A stretch of 64,000 nt of DNA from Stagnimonas aquatica (lineage in GTDB: Bacteria > Pseudomonadota > Gammaproteobacteria > Nevskiales > Nevskiaceae). The notes under the pieces are model-generated. The model was given only the letters and a program-made list of their open reading frames with translations. It did not search any database and was not told where the DNA came from. Position numbers and translations under genes: made by a program. This document shows positions 23,797 to 31,018 of the stretch, piece by piece; the first letter of the stretch is position 1, and every line of letters starts with the position of its first letter. Location: the NCBI RefSeq assembly GCF_003730135.1, contig NZ_RJVO01000009.1:106928-170927 (forward strand), given 5' to 3'.

Positions 23797-24879
23797 ATGC
23801 GTTTCCTGAGCTGGAGTCTGGGCATCGTCGCCCTGCTCGCCCTCGCTGTTTTCGGCCTGCTGCAACTCACCCCGGTGCAGGACCGGCTGATCGACCGGGT
23901 GATCCGCAAGAACGTCGACAACAGCGCTGCGCAGGCGCTGTTCAAGGACGATGCGATGCGGCTGTTGGTCTGCGGCAGTGGCTCGCCGCTGCCGCATCCG
24001 ACCCGCGCGCGGCCCTGCCTGGCGGTGATCGCCGGCGGCAAGTTCTACATCGTCGATACCGGACCGGGCTCCTGGAACCAGCTGGCGCTGCGGCACATCC
24101 CGGCCGAGCGCATCGGCGCGATCCTCTACACGCACTTCCACTCCGACCACATCGGCGAGCTGGGCGAGTTCAACATGCAGACCTGGGTCGCCGGCCGCCC
24201 CGGCCCGCTCGCGGTCTACGGCCCCGAAGGCGTGCAGCGCCTGGTCGCCGGCTACAGCGAGGCCTACGCGCTGGACCGTGGCTACCGCACCGCCCACCAC
24301 GGCGCCGAGATGCTGCCGCCGGAACGCGGCGAGATGCAGGCGCACACGCTGGCGCTGCCCGCCGACGGTCATCGCGTACCGGCCTTCGAGGACGGCGAGC
24401 TGAAGGTGTCGGTGTTCGCCGTGCATCACGAGCCGATCGAACCCGCCGTCGGCTACCGCTTCGACTACAAGGGCCGCTCGCTGGTGATCAGCGGTGACAC
24501 CCGTCGCGACGAGCGCATCGTCACCGCCGCCGAGGGCGCCGACCTGCTGGCGCACGAGGCGCAGGCCCAGCATCTGGTCGCCCGCATGCACACGCTCACC
24601 GCCGAGGCCGGACGGCCGCGCATCTCAAAGATCTTCGGCGACATCCCCAACTACCACACCAGCCCGGTGGAAGCCGCCGAACTCGCCAACGCCGCGAAAG
24701 TGCCGCTGCTGCTGCTCTACCACCTCACGCCCTCGCCGCCCAACCGCATCGCCGAGCAGGTGTTCATGCGCGGCGTGAAGGCAGTGCGCCCCGAGGGCGT
24801 CGTGCTCTCCGACGACGGCACGCTGATCACCCTGCCGCTGGCTGGTGGCGCGCCGCAGGTGGGGCGTTTTGATCCTTAG
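23797..24879 (+). CDS. MBL-fold metallo-hydrolase, exported or membrane anchored
   Basis: The 360-residue protein has an N-terminal hydrophobic helix (LGIVALLALAVFGLLQL), then a metallo-beta-lactamase fold of the RNase Z/arylsulfatase-like branch: VCGSGSPLPHPTRARPCLAV, FYIVDTGPGS, the zinc motif THFHSDHIGELGE (His113, His115, Asp117, His118), and SLVISGDTRRDERI. A good Shine-Dalgarno (AAGGAG) lies 8 nt before the ATG. It is the third gene of the plus-strand run after PPIase and HupE copy B, occupying the place that a DUF3604 gene has in the other run. This suggests that both hydrolases serve one pathway. Confidence 0.86.
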   Translation: MRFLSWSLGIVALLALAVFGLLQLTPVQDRLIDRVIRKNVDNSAAQALFKDDAMRLLVCGSGSPLPHPTRARPCLAVIAGGKFYIVDTGPGSWNQLALRHIPAERIGAILYTHFHSDHIGELGEFNMQTWVAGRPGPLAVYGPEGVQRLVAGYSEAYALDRGYRTAHHGAEMLPPERGEMQAHTLALPADGHRVPAFEDGELKVSVFAVHHEPIEPAVGYRFDYKGRSLVISGDTRRDERIVTAAEGADLLAHEAQAQHLVARMHTLTAEAGRPRISKIFGDIPNYHTSPVEAAELANAAKVPLLLLYHLTPSPPNRIAEQVFMRGVKAVRPEGVVLSDDGTLITLPLAGGAPQVGRFDP

Positions 24880-24946
24880 GGATTGATTGAGCCGAGGCTC
24901 TCGCAGGCGCGGTCGCGCAGCCTCGACCGGGACACCTCGTAGCGCT

Positions 24947-24971
24947 CGGGCCGCCCCTCGCGGGCGGCCCG
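24947..24971 (+). terminator. Strong hairpin after the MBL gene
   Basis: CGGGCCGCCC (24947-24956) and GGGCGGCCCG (24962-24971) form a perfect 10-bp stem with a 5-nt loop, 68 nt after the MBL stop. No T-run follows, so termination is only a guess. The minus strand of this stretch is an open frame (about 24885-25000) ending LGSINP, perhaps the 3' end of a gene cut when the integron arrived. Confidence 0.35.
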
Positions 24972-24991
24972 GCGTTGCGCTTCCAGCCAGC

Positions 24992-25228
24992 TCAGCACTC
25001 TAGGAGACGCAGAGCCTTCTTTGCCGTCGTCACCCCATCGAGTCTAGGCAGCTCGACCTCCGGCGCGCCGATGTCATGTGGATACCGCTTGCCGCGCAAC
25101 GAGGAGGCGGCGTTTAATCCAGGACAAATAGGACTGTTCGGGACTCAGGCTTTGGGGCTTCACCCTCAGCCGCGACCGAACCTGATCCAACAACTGGGAG
25201 CCTTGGCCGTGTCCACCCTCTGTTCCAT
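24992..25228 (-). pseudogene. Decayed integron integrase (intI remnant)
   Basis: Reading from the ATG at 25228 and allowing two frameshifts, the minus strand gives MEQRVDTAKAP, then LLDQVRSRLRVKPQSLSP with EQSYLSWIKRRL, then DIGAPEVELP. These correspond in order to the N-terminal DNA-binding (SAM-like) part of integron integrases (LLDQVR...RTEQAYVDWI...MG..EVE). The rest of the gene, including the catalytic tyrosine-recombinase domain, is absent, and the frame stops at 24992. It is oriented away from the cassettes, as intI always is. It cannot encode an active enzyme. Confidence 0.78.
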
Positions 25229-25299
25229 GTTTCGTCTTTCCTCAACTGCGAATCTTCTGTGGATTCAGCAGGTTGAAGTTTCCCGTTCCAGATTAGACG

Positions 25300-25362
25300 G
25301 ACGTACCGCCAGATTAGGCGGCGATCCGTGTTCCATCTAATTAGCGTTAGTAATTGTTAGGC
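25300..25362. other. Candidate attI site with GTTAGGC core
   Basis: The stretch between the intI remnant and the first cassette ends in the recombination core GTTAGGC (25356-25362), preceded by a second core-like GTTAGTA (25346-25352). Inverted CCAGATTAG/CGCCAGATTAGGCGG motifs precede it. An attI is expected exactly here, directly upstream of intI and facing the cassettes. Its extent is approximate. Confidence 0.55.
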
Positions 25363-25421
25363 GGTTTCGGCGGGTAATTCTTGGGGCAAAGCCGCACAGC
25401 GTAGACATCTTTTTGAGCTGT

Positions 25422-25580
25422 ATGAATGACCGCTTGGTGTGCTATTACAAAGCCTCTGAAATTGTGCCGCATAACAAGTTGATACGGACAAAATTTCAGA
25501 GGCTTTGTAAGGAGCGCTCATTGGGTTCAAGGGGCGCTTTTTTGGCGAGGGGGAGTAGCTCAGGGGCAGGGATCGCGTGA
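25422..25580 (+). CDS. Short cassette ORF, uncertain
   Basis: The first cassette holds a 52-residue frame starting MNDRLVCYYKASEIVPHNK and ending GSSSGAGIA, which stops 7 nt before the R'' box of the following attC. No relative is recognised and the binding site is weak (GAG). A 19-bp inverted repeat and a terminator-like hairpin both lie inside the frame, so it may not be translated. Placement between attI and attC is the main support. Confidence 0.3.
   Translation: MNDRLVCYYKASEIVPHNKLIRTKFQRLCKERSLGSRGAFLARGSSSGAGIA
25445..25510. repeat. 19-bp perfect inverted repeat inside the first cassette
   Basis: TTACAAAGCCTCTGAAATT at 25445-25463 is exactly inverted at 25492-25510, with a 28-nt loop containing GCATAAC. 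Because of the symmetry, both strands encode YKASEI in one frame. It could be a very small mobile element end pair, a regulatory hairpin or a cassette-specific fold. Confidence 0.75.
25513..25543 (+). terminator. Terminator-like hairpin in the first cassette
   Basis: AGCGC (25513-25517) and GCGCT (25534-25538) pair across a 16-nt loop and are followed by a T-run (25538-25543). The stem is short, so termination would be weak; it may insulate the next cassette. Confidence 0.4.
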
Positions 25581-25587
25581 TAACAAT

Positions 25588-25668
25588 TTCTAACCAGTCG
25601 TTGCAGCGGACGTGGCCTTCGGCCATTCCCTCGCTTCGCTCGGCGCCGCTGAACTCCATGCGTTATGC
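25588..25668. other. attC site 1 (cassette recombination site)
   Basis: R'' TTCTAAC (25588-25594) is followed by L'' GTTGCAGCGGAC. A variable hairpin region (GGCCTTCGGCC, CTCGCTTCGCTCGG) comes next, then L' GCCGCTGAAC and R' GTTATGC (25662-25668). L'' pairs with L' leaving an extra G and A unpaired, the extrahelical-base hallmark of attC. The length of 81 bp is in the normal range. Confidence 0.72.
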
Positions 25669-25683
25669 GGCAAGAGAGAGCAC

Positions 25684-26031
25684 ATGACATTTGAAAGCTT
25701 CTTTCCCTTCATTTTCTTCGCCATCTTCTTCTTAGTGGCGGGTTCGTTCGTCGTCAAAATCTTCAAGCACGGCGGCTTCAAAGCAGCCATGTTTGGGGCG
25801 CCCATCGAGAGCACAGTTGGAGAGGTAGCCGGCGGTGGTGGCAAGCTAATGAACCTATCGCTCAAAGTGCATCGCCTCGGTGGTGGCTCGTCTGAAAAGG
25901 CTATTGGGCTTGAGTTTGCTGCAAGGAGCTTTGCCAGCTACCAAATGCTGCCCGTTACGCTTTCAAAAGCTGAGGCACAAAGGCTGTCGCAACTACTTCA
26001 ATCTGCTCTGGCTGGCCGCAATGCCGCATAA
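25684..26031 (+). CDS. Cassette-encoded hypothetical membrane protein
   Basis: The 115-residue product has an N-terminal membrane helix (FFPFIFFAIFFLVAGSFVV) and a soluble C-terminal part with KLMNLSLKVHRLGGGSSEKA and a leucine-rich helix QRLSQLLQSALAG. It is not recognised as any family. The ATG follows the attC core GTTATGC by 15 nt, and the stop TAA lies inside the next degenerate site, the compact layout of integron cassettes. The base composition is lower in GC than that of the chromosome. Function unknown. Confidence 0.72.
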   Translation: MTFESFFPFIFFAIFFLVAGSFVVKIFKHGGFKAAMFGAPIESTVGEVAGGGGKLMNLSLKVHRLGGGSSEKAIGLEFAARSFASYQMLPVTLSKAEAQRLSQLLQSALAGRNAA

Positions 26032-26045
26032 GCCCGGCGTTATGC
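26026..26045. other. Degenerate attC between cassettes 2 and 3
   Basis: GCATAA (26026-26031) and GTTATGC (26039-26045) are R''- and R'-like boxes in inverted orientation but only 7 nt apart, with no L boxes or variable stem. It looks like an attC that lost its middle. Confidence 0.45.
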
Positions 26046-26055
26046 GTCTTAGACC

Positions 26056-26661
26056 ATGAGCAAACTGATCCTCGACTTCCTGAAATCTGGCATCGAGCCA
26101 TTCCCCGATCCTACCTACGGTGAAGGCTACCGCTGTAGTGCCTACTTGAAGGATGGCACGTTCCTACCATGCGTAATGCTGAGAAAGGCCAGCCCGGTCG
26201 TCGAGCTGGCCATTCGGCGGTTTGACCAAGAGAGGAAGGGGAAAGGCATATTCGGCTCTCGTAAGAGCGACGGCTACGAGTCAATCGTCAAGAACTTTGT
26301 GGCCTCCGGAAACCGCGTCAACCACTACGACATCGAGCGCGTCGAACCAAGCAGATTCGCCATCCCTCTTTCCTTGCTGAAACAGGTCGAAGGCGAGACC
26401 ACTATGGCGTGGACCGGGTTCGTCTTTGAAATGCATGATGGGAAGTTGTTCTCCTACGGAACATCATTTGGCGTGGAGTTCTTTGGCCTTCCAAACGGCT
26501 ATGGGTTCGAGAATGTGGTTTCTGTCCACAACCATTCCTACGTTTCGCCGAATGGGGCACTTTGTTCTCTTGCGCAGGGAATGGGGGCTCAGCCGAACGA
26601 CTACAACCGATCTCTCGTCATCCGCGAACGACCATATTTTGTCTGCCACTACGATGCTTAG
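26056..26661 (+). CDS. Cassette-encoded hypothetical protein
   Basis: The 201-residue product (MSKLILDFLKSGIEPFPDPT at its start) is soluble and not recognised. Notable parts are CSAYLKDGTFLPCVMLRK, GFVFEMHDGKLFSYGTSFGV and VVSVHNHSYVSPNGALCSL. The ATG lies 10 nt after the GTTATGC core, and the stop is followed after 9 nt by the R'' box of attC 2, so it fits an integron cassette. Its GC content is below that of the flanking genes. Many cassette genes encode toxins, antitoxins or phage-defence factors; nothing in the sequence decides between these. Confidence 0.75.
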   Translation: MSKLILDFLKSGIEPFPDPTYGEGYRCSAYLKDGTFLPCVMLRKASPVVELAIRRFDQERKGKGIFGSRKSDGYESIVKNFVASGNRVNHYDIERVEPSRFAIPLSLLKQVEGETTMAWTGFVFEMHDGKLFSYGTSFGVEFFGLPNGYGFENVVSVHNHSYVSPNGALCSLAQGMGAQPNDYNRSLVIRERPYFVCHYDA

Positions 26662-26670
26662 TCCGGCGAC

Positions 26671-26736
26671 GCATAACCTTTCGCTCAACCGGACCTGCGC
26701 GAGAAGCCGCGCAGGCTGATTAGCTCCACGTTGGAG
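26671..26736. other. attC site 2 at the end of the cassette array
   Basis: R'' GCATAAC (26671-26677), CTTTCGCTCAACCGGA, a stem CCTGCGCG/CGCGCAGG (26694-26701 with 26708-26715), then GATTAGCTCC and an imperfect R' GTTGGAG (26730-26736). This follows the widespread attC plan; the poor R' suggests a decayed outer boundary. The 190 nt after it hold no ORF or recognised element. Confidence 0.65.
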
Positions 26737-26926
26737 GTAGAGCAGCACTTTTCCGCAGTCGCGTTGCCGACAACGGCCGGCATTGATGACCTCACATTGG
26801 GTTCATATGGACTCATATCCGGTTCATTGACGCTTGCTCTGGACAAGGCCGGGAGCACACACAGCCGTTGCCACTTGCATCGCCGGCCCCGCTCGGCTGC
26901 AATCCGCGCCCCGACCGGAGCGCGCC

Positions 26927-27679
26927 GTGCCCGCCTTAACCCTGGAGCTGTCCCCCGCCTTGCTGGCGCCGCTAGCGGCCGAGGGCCATGTGTTCGTGCG
27001 CGCGGCGGAGTTTCAGGCCCAGTTGGCGGCTCTGGCGGCGCCGGTGGATGCCGAGGCCTTCCGCGACAGTTGGAACCGGCTGGAACTGGATACCTACATG
27101 GCCGACGGCGGTCGCTACCGCCGGCGCCGCCACGCGGTCTACGCGCTGAGTCGCCAGCGTCTGGAGCGGCTGCCGCACCAGGCGCATTGGCAGAGCCGCG
27201 ACTACAACCGCCTCAACGGCGGCGTCGAGCGCTGGTTTGCGCCCATCGAGCCGGAGATCGGCAGCGGCGCCAGCCTGGTGCGGGTGCTGCGCTACTGCGC
27301 AGCGGTGTTCGGCGCGCTGGCGCCGGAGGTGCGCGAGTGGTTCACCGAGGTGCACCAGTTCCGCATCGAGGCGCGCGCTGGCGAACCCGGCCAGCCGACG
27401 CCCGAGGGCATGCACCGCGATGGCGTCGATTACGTGCTGGTGCTGCTGCTGCGCCGCGACAACATCGCCAGCGGCACCACCACCATCCACGGCCCGGACG
27501 GCCGCGACCTCGGCAGCTTCACACTCACCGAACCGGGCGACGCGGTGCTGCTCGACGACCACCGGGTCTTCCACGGCGTGACTCCGGTGCAGCCCCTGGA
27601 CCCGGCGCTACCGGCCTACCGGGATGTGCTGGTGGTGACACTGCGTCGCCACCAGCCAGTAGGCGGCACCGCCGCTTAG
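26927..27679 (+). CDS. 2OG-Fe(II) dioxygenase family protein
   Basis: The 250-residue product is assigned to the 2OG-Fe dioxygenase family that includes bacterial amino acid hydroxylases. It has H-x-D in PEGMHRDGVDYVLVLLL, GTTTIHGPDGRDLGSFTL and the distal His in LDDHRVFHGVTPVQP, plus an Arg in VVTLRRHQP for 2-oxoglutarate. The GTG start at 26927 is preceded by GGAG at 8 nt; frames further upstream run into non-coding DNA next to the integron. It lies 75 nt before the TetR gene in the same direction. The substrate is unknown; free amino acids are usual for relatives. Confidence 0.8.
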   Translation: MPALTLELSPALLAPLAAEGHVFVRAAEFQAQLAALAAPVDAEAFRDSWNRLELDTYMADGGRYRRRRHAVYALSRQRLERLPHQAHWQSRDYNRLNGGVERWFAPIEPEIGSGASLVRVLRYCAAVFGALAPEVREWFTEVHQFRIEARAGEPGQPTPEGMHRDGVDYVLVLLLRRDNIASGTTTIHGPDGRDLGSFTLTEPGDAVLLDDHRVFHGVTPVQPLDPALPAYRDVLVVTLRRHQPVGGTAA

Positions 27680-27715
27680 CTCCGGCCAGGGACAGAATCG
27701 CAACGTTTTTTAGTT

Positions 27716-27734
27716 TTGTTGCAATCCGCAACAA
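27716..27734. promoter_or_regulatory. TetR-type operator TTGTTGC-N5-GCAACAA
   Basis: A perfect 7-5-7 inverted repeat lies 20 nt before the TetR gene start, with a further CATTGCGATACGTTGC half-site cluster up to the ATG. TetR genes are usually autoregulated through such dyads. It is unlike the TTTACA-type operators elsewhere in the window, so this TetR is probably not the regulator of those. Confidence 0.6.
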
Positions 27735-27754
27735 CATTGCGATACGTTGCAGCC

Positions 27755-28381
27755 ATGAACACCTCCGCCACCCCCGTCGCTCCCCGGCCGCGCGCCACCG
27801 CGCCCGTTCCCGCGCGCTTGGGGCCGGACGCCGCCCTGGCACTGGCGCGGAGCTGGTTTCTGGAGCAGCGCCGCATCGACCTCCAGGGCCTCGCCGCCGA
27901 GTTGGGCATCAATCGGGTGACGCTGTACCGCTGGCTGGGCGCCCACGAACAGTTGATGGGCGAGGTGCTGTGCTTCTACGCCGATCTCGCCTGGAAGGAC
28001 GCGCTGAAGAACGTCGCCTGCACCGGCCCGGAGTACACCGCCCGGGTGCTGCACCGCTTTCTGCGGCTGCTACAGGGCTTTGCGCCGTTCCAGCACTTCA
28101 TCCGCGACGACCCGGAGTACGCGCTCAAGCTGCTGACCTCCAAGCACAGCCGGGTGCAGGCCCAGGTGGTCCAGCGGATCCGCGTGCTGCTGGAGGGCGA
28201 GGTGCAGGCCCAACGGCTGGAGCTGCCGACCGATCTCGAAAGCCTGGCCTACGCCCTGGTGCGCATCTGCGAGGCCTTTCTCTACAACGACCTCATCACC
28301 GGCCGCGCGCCCGACCTGGACAAGGCCAAGGAAATCATCGGCGCGCTGCTCCAGGCGCCCTGGAGGACGCTGCGCCTGTAG
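27755..28381 (+). CDS. TetR-family transcriptional regulator (QsdR-like)
   Basis: The 208-residue product has an N-terminal HTH with LQGLAAELGINRVTLYRWLG (about residues 39-58), and an all-helical ligand domain with ADLAWKDALKN, FIRDDPEYALKLLTSKHSRV and LVRICEAFLYNDLITGR. That C-terminal pattern resembles the QsdR-like TetR group. The ATG at 27755 sits beside its likely operator. The next gene in the same direction is a beta-lactamase-like lipoprotein, 84 nt downstream with its own GGAGGAG site, and a likely target. The upstream dioxygenase could also be affected. Confidence 0.83.
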   Translation: MNTSATPVAPRPRATAPVPARLGPDAALALARSWFLEQRRIDLQGLAAELGINRVTLYRWLGAHEQLMGEVLCFYADLAWKDALKNVACTGPEYTARVLHRFLRLLQGFAPFQHFIRDDPEYALKLLTSKHSRVQAQVVQRIRVLLEGEVQAQRLELPTDLESLAYALVRICEAFLYNDLITGRAPDLDKAKEIIGALLQAPWRTLRL

Positions 28382-28464
28382 GCCTCGGGGCGCGCCGGCC
28401 GCAAGGAGCAATAACCACGACGGCGCCGAGGCAGCGCCGTCGCAAAATCTTAAGGAGGAGAACC

Positions 28465-29847
28465 ATGAACAGCCGCGCATTCCTGATCGCAGCCTTCAGC
28501 CTGCTGGCGCTGGCCGCCTGCGGTGAGAGCAGCAACAGCAGTCCACTCAATCCCGGCGGCGGCGAAGCCGCGCTGAAATGCGCCCTGCCCAGCGCCGATG
28601 GCGGCGACGACTTCCAGACCGCCGAGCCGGAAGCGCTGGCCCTGGACCCGGCGGCGGTGTCGCAGGCCCTGCTCTACGCGACCAGCACCAATGCCCAGTC
28701 GATCCGCATCTACCGCCACGGCTGCCTGGCCGGCAAGGGCGCGCTCGACACGCTGACCGAGTCCATCCCCAACAACGTCTGGAGCACCACCAAGGGCGTG
28801 ACCTCGATGCTGGTTGGGCGGGCGGTGACGCTCGGCAAGCTGCGGCTCGACGACAGCGTCGGCCGCTATCTGCCGGAAGCTGACGCCGAGCACGCGGCGA
28901 TCACCGTGCGGCAGTTGTTGACCCAAAGCTCGGGGCTGCATTTCAACTACACCGGCGATCTGCTCGGCGTCGGCGGCCCCGACACCGTCCGCTACACGCT
29001 GGCCCTGCCTTTCGACTCCGCGCCCGGCACCGATTTCACCTACGGCCAGACCACCGTCACCCTCCTCGCCAAGCTGGTGGAGGTGGCTGTGGGCGAAGAC
29101 TTGCAGGACTTCGCGCAGCGCGAGCTGTTCGGGCCGCTGGGCATCGCTCGCGAGGACTGGTTCTGGCTGCGCGACCGTGCCGGCAACACTCACGGATACG
29201 CCTTTCTGTTCATCGCCCCAAAGCACCTCGCGCGACTGGGTCATCTGATGCTCAACGGCGGCGTCTGGAACGGCGGCCGTCTGATCGACAGTGGCTACGT
29301 GCACGCGGCCGGAGAGCCCTCGGCCACCAACCCCTTCTATGGCTACCTGTTGTGGAGCAATCGCGCGGATTCCGGCTACCCGGTCGAGTTTCTCTCGGTG
29401 CCACAGAGGGTCGAACACCCGCTAGTCGCTTCGGCGCCACGCGACCTCTACATGTTCGTCGGCTTTCTCGACCAGATCGTGTTCGTGATCCCCAGCCTGG
29501 ACATGGTGGTGGTGCGCACCGGCCTGCCCGGCAACTACGAGCTGGACGTGCAGACCGTGACCAGCGCGCATCCGGGTCGCTGGATGCACGAGTTCTTCCG
29601 CATTTTGATGCGCGGGGTGAAGGACCAGACGATCGCCGATCCCGGCCCCTATGCCGGCTACGACACCCCGGCGCCGCTGGACCTCCAGTACTGGGTCGAT
29701 CCGGTGACCATCCTCGGCCAGTTGAGCCTGGGTCCGCAGGCGCCGCCCGGCTGCAACCTGTTGGGTTGCGAGGGCGGCATCAGCTACGAGGGTCTGGTGC
29801 AATCGCTGAACGACGCGACCTGCGCGCTGCTGAAACTCTGCCTCTGA
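28465..29847 (+). CDS. Class C beta-lactamase-like serine hydrolase lipoprotein
   Basis: The 460-residue product has a lipoprotein signal with Cys19 (LLALAACGESS). The catalytic S-x-x-K is in VWSTTKGVTSML (Ser107, Lys110), the second motif is Tyr193 in TYGQTT, and LTQSSGLHF, LAKLVEVAVGEDL and HLARLGHLMLNGG follow as in the beta-lactamase/esterase EstB/PBP4* family. Such secreted lipoproteins usually act as esterases or transacylases rather than true beta-lactamases. A C-terminal part of about 90 residues with CNLLGC and DATCALLKLCL may form disulfides. A strong GGAGGAG precedes the ATG. It is convergent with the araC-type gene. Confidence 0.83.
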   Translation: MNSRAFLIAAFSLLALAACGESSNSSPLNPGGGEAALKCALPSADGGDDFQTAEPEALALDPAAVSQALLYATSTNAQSIRIYRHGCLAGKGALDTLTESIPNNVWSTTKGVTSMLVGRAVTLGKLRLDDSVGRYLPEADAEHAAITVRQLLTQSSGLHFNYTGDLLGVGGPDTVRYTLALPFDSAPGTDFTYGQTTVTLLAKLVEVAVGEDLQDFAQRELFGPLGIAREDWFWLRDRAGNTHGYAFLFIAPKHLARLGHLMLNGGVWNGGRLIDSGYVHAAGEPSATNPFYGYLLWSNRADSGYPVEFLSVPQRVEHPLVASAPRDLYMFVGFLDQIVFVIPSLDMVVVRTGLPGNYELDVQTVTSAHPGRWMHEFFRILMRGVKDQTIADPGPYAGYDTPAPLDLQYWVDPVTILGQLSLGPQAPPGCNLLGCEGGISYEGLVQSLNDATCALLKLCL

Positions 29848-29892
29848 GCCCTCCCCGGCCGAGCGCACGCTCCGGAGCCTCTGGGGCCGCGC

Positions 29893-30915
29893 TCAAGCTG
29901 GCGGGGTCGGCAGACCACGCGCCCGAATCGCGGATGGCGAGCGCCCGAACCAGCGCGCGCAGTTGCGGCAGAGCACGGCCTGATCGGCGAGGCCGAGGAT
30001 GTCTGCGATGTGCGCCAGCGGCACTTCGGATTCGGTGAGCCAGCGCCGCGCCTGGTCGCGGCGCACGCTGTCGAGGATGTGCGAGAACGCGGCGCCCTCG
30101 GCTTCCAGCCGGCGTTGCAGGGTGCGCGGGTGCAGGCCCAGCAACCGCGCCACCACCTCGCGGCGGCCACGGGTGGAGGGCAGCGCCCGGCGCAGGATGT
30201 CTTCCACCTGCTCGCTCATCGTGCGGCCACCGCCCTCGTAGGCAAGCTTGAGGTATTCCAGGCTCAGCCGGTGCAGGGCGGCGACGGCGCCGACCAGGCT
30301 CTGGTCGAGAAAGTCGCTGGGCACGACGATTTCGGCATGCGCGCTTTCGAAGTCCACCGGCCGGCCGAACAGCTCGGCGTAACGCGCGCGTGGCGCCAGC
30401 GGCGCGTGCGGCAGCGTCACCGCCAGCACCGGCGGCGTTGATGGGCTCAGGAAGCGGAGGAAGTGGTGCAGATCGGCGAAGCAGAGATCGAGCAGTTGCC
30501 GGCGCGGCAGCCAACCGGGAGTGATCAGGCTGAGCCGCAGGCTGCTCTGGCCGGGCGCCGGCGCGTCGGCGTGCAGGCTCAGCCGGATGCCCGAGCTGTG
30601 CGCGTGCAGGAAGTGGCTGGCCACCCGCATCGCCTCGCGGACGGTGGCGGCGTTGCGCATGGCGATCGCCAGCGGGCCGAGGATGCTGATGTCCTGGCGC
30701 TCGGCGATCTGCAGGCCGAGGTCAGGGCAAGCGGCCAGCTCGGCGGCGGCTTCCAGCAACTGGCCGTAGGCGGTGAGGGAGATGCGCAGCTCCTCATCGA
30801 CCAAGGCGGCGCGGGGAATCTGCAGGCGGTCCATCAGGGGCTCGATGGCGACGCCGTGTTCGTGCAGGAAGTCGGCGGCTCCCCGCATGCCGGCGGCGCG
30901 GATCAAGGTGGACAT
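29893..30915 (-). CDS. AraC-family transcriptional regulator
   Basis: The 340-residue protein has an N-terminal Arabinose_bd-type domain (MSTLIRAAGMRGAADFLHEH through DLGLQIAERQDISILGPLA) and a C-terminal double HTH, VVARLLGLHPRTLQRRLEAE and EVPLAHIADILGLADQAVLC, ending RWFGRSPSAIR. This OruR/ArgR-like layout is common for regulators of monooxygenase and lipid genes. The ATG at 30915 follows GGAGAC. It is divergent from the Baeyer-Villiger-type monooxygenase gene with about 100 nt between, so that operon is the likely target. Frames upstream of 30915 run into the monooxygenase gene and are not coding. Confidence 0.88.
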   Translation of the reverse strand: MSTLIRAAGMRGAADFLHEHGVAIEPLMDRLQIPRAALVDEELRISLTAYGQLLEAAAELAACPDLGLQIAERQDISILGPLAIAMRNAATVREAMRVASHFLHAHSSGIRLSLHADAPAPGQSSLRLSLITPGWLPRRQLLDLCFADLHHFLRFLSPSTPPVLAVTLPHAPLAPRARYAELFGRPVDFESAHAEIVVPSDFLDQSLVGAVAALHRLSLEYLKLAYEGGGRTMSEQVEDILRRALPSTRGRREVVARLLGLHPRTLQRRLEAEGAAFSHILDSVRRDQARRWLTESEVPLAHIADILGLADQAVLCRNCARWFGRSPSAIRARGLPTPPA

Positions 30916-30944
30916 GTCTCCAATTGCAAAACCTTTGTCTCCAA
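30915..30944. promoter_or_regulatory. Direct repeats TGTCTCCAA in the araC/BVMO intergenic region
   Basis: TGTCTCCAA occurs at 30915-30923 and 30936-30944, 21 bp apart (two helical turns), the spacing typical of AraC half-sites. The first copy also contains the Shine-Dalgarno of the araC gene, so it could be a coincidence. A CTTTG-N4-CAAAG dyad overlaps the second. Confidence 0.35.
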
Positions 30945-31018
30945 AGATCAAGCCCTGCTGCGCTTTTCCCGCGAATCTGTGTCCAGTTAAAAAAACAATT
31001 CCTGCTAAGGAGACCTCA

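Noticed and set aside
24885..25000. Minus-strand frame ending LGSINP after the MBL gene
   Set aside because: It has Arg/Glu-rich protein-like composition and may be the 3' end of a lost gene, but it has no start and no recognised motif, so it is not listed as a gene.
25551..25600. tRNA-like start GGGGGAGTAGCTCAGGGGCAGGG
   Set aside because: It resembles a tRNA acceptor and D-arm, but no anticodon arm or GTTC-type T-arm follows; the sequence runs into the attC site.
25357..25659. Minus-strand frame of 100 codons in the first cassette
   Set aside because: It runs through the attC site and the inverted repeat and faces against the cassette direction; no family features.
27716..28381. The TetR at 27755 as regulator of the TTTACA-type sites
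   Set aside because: Its own promoter carries a different dyad (TTGTTGC-N5-GCAACAA), and no TTTACA-N3-TGTAAA lies near it.
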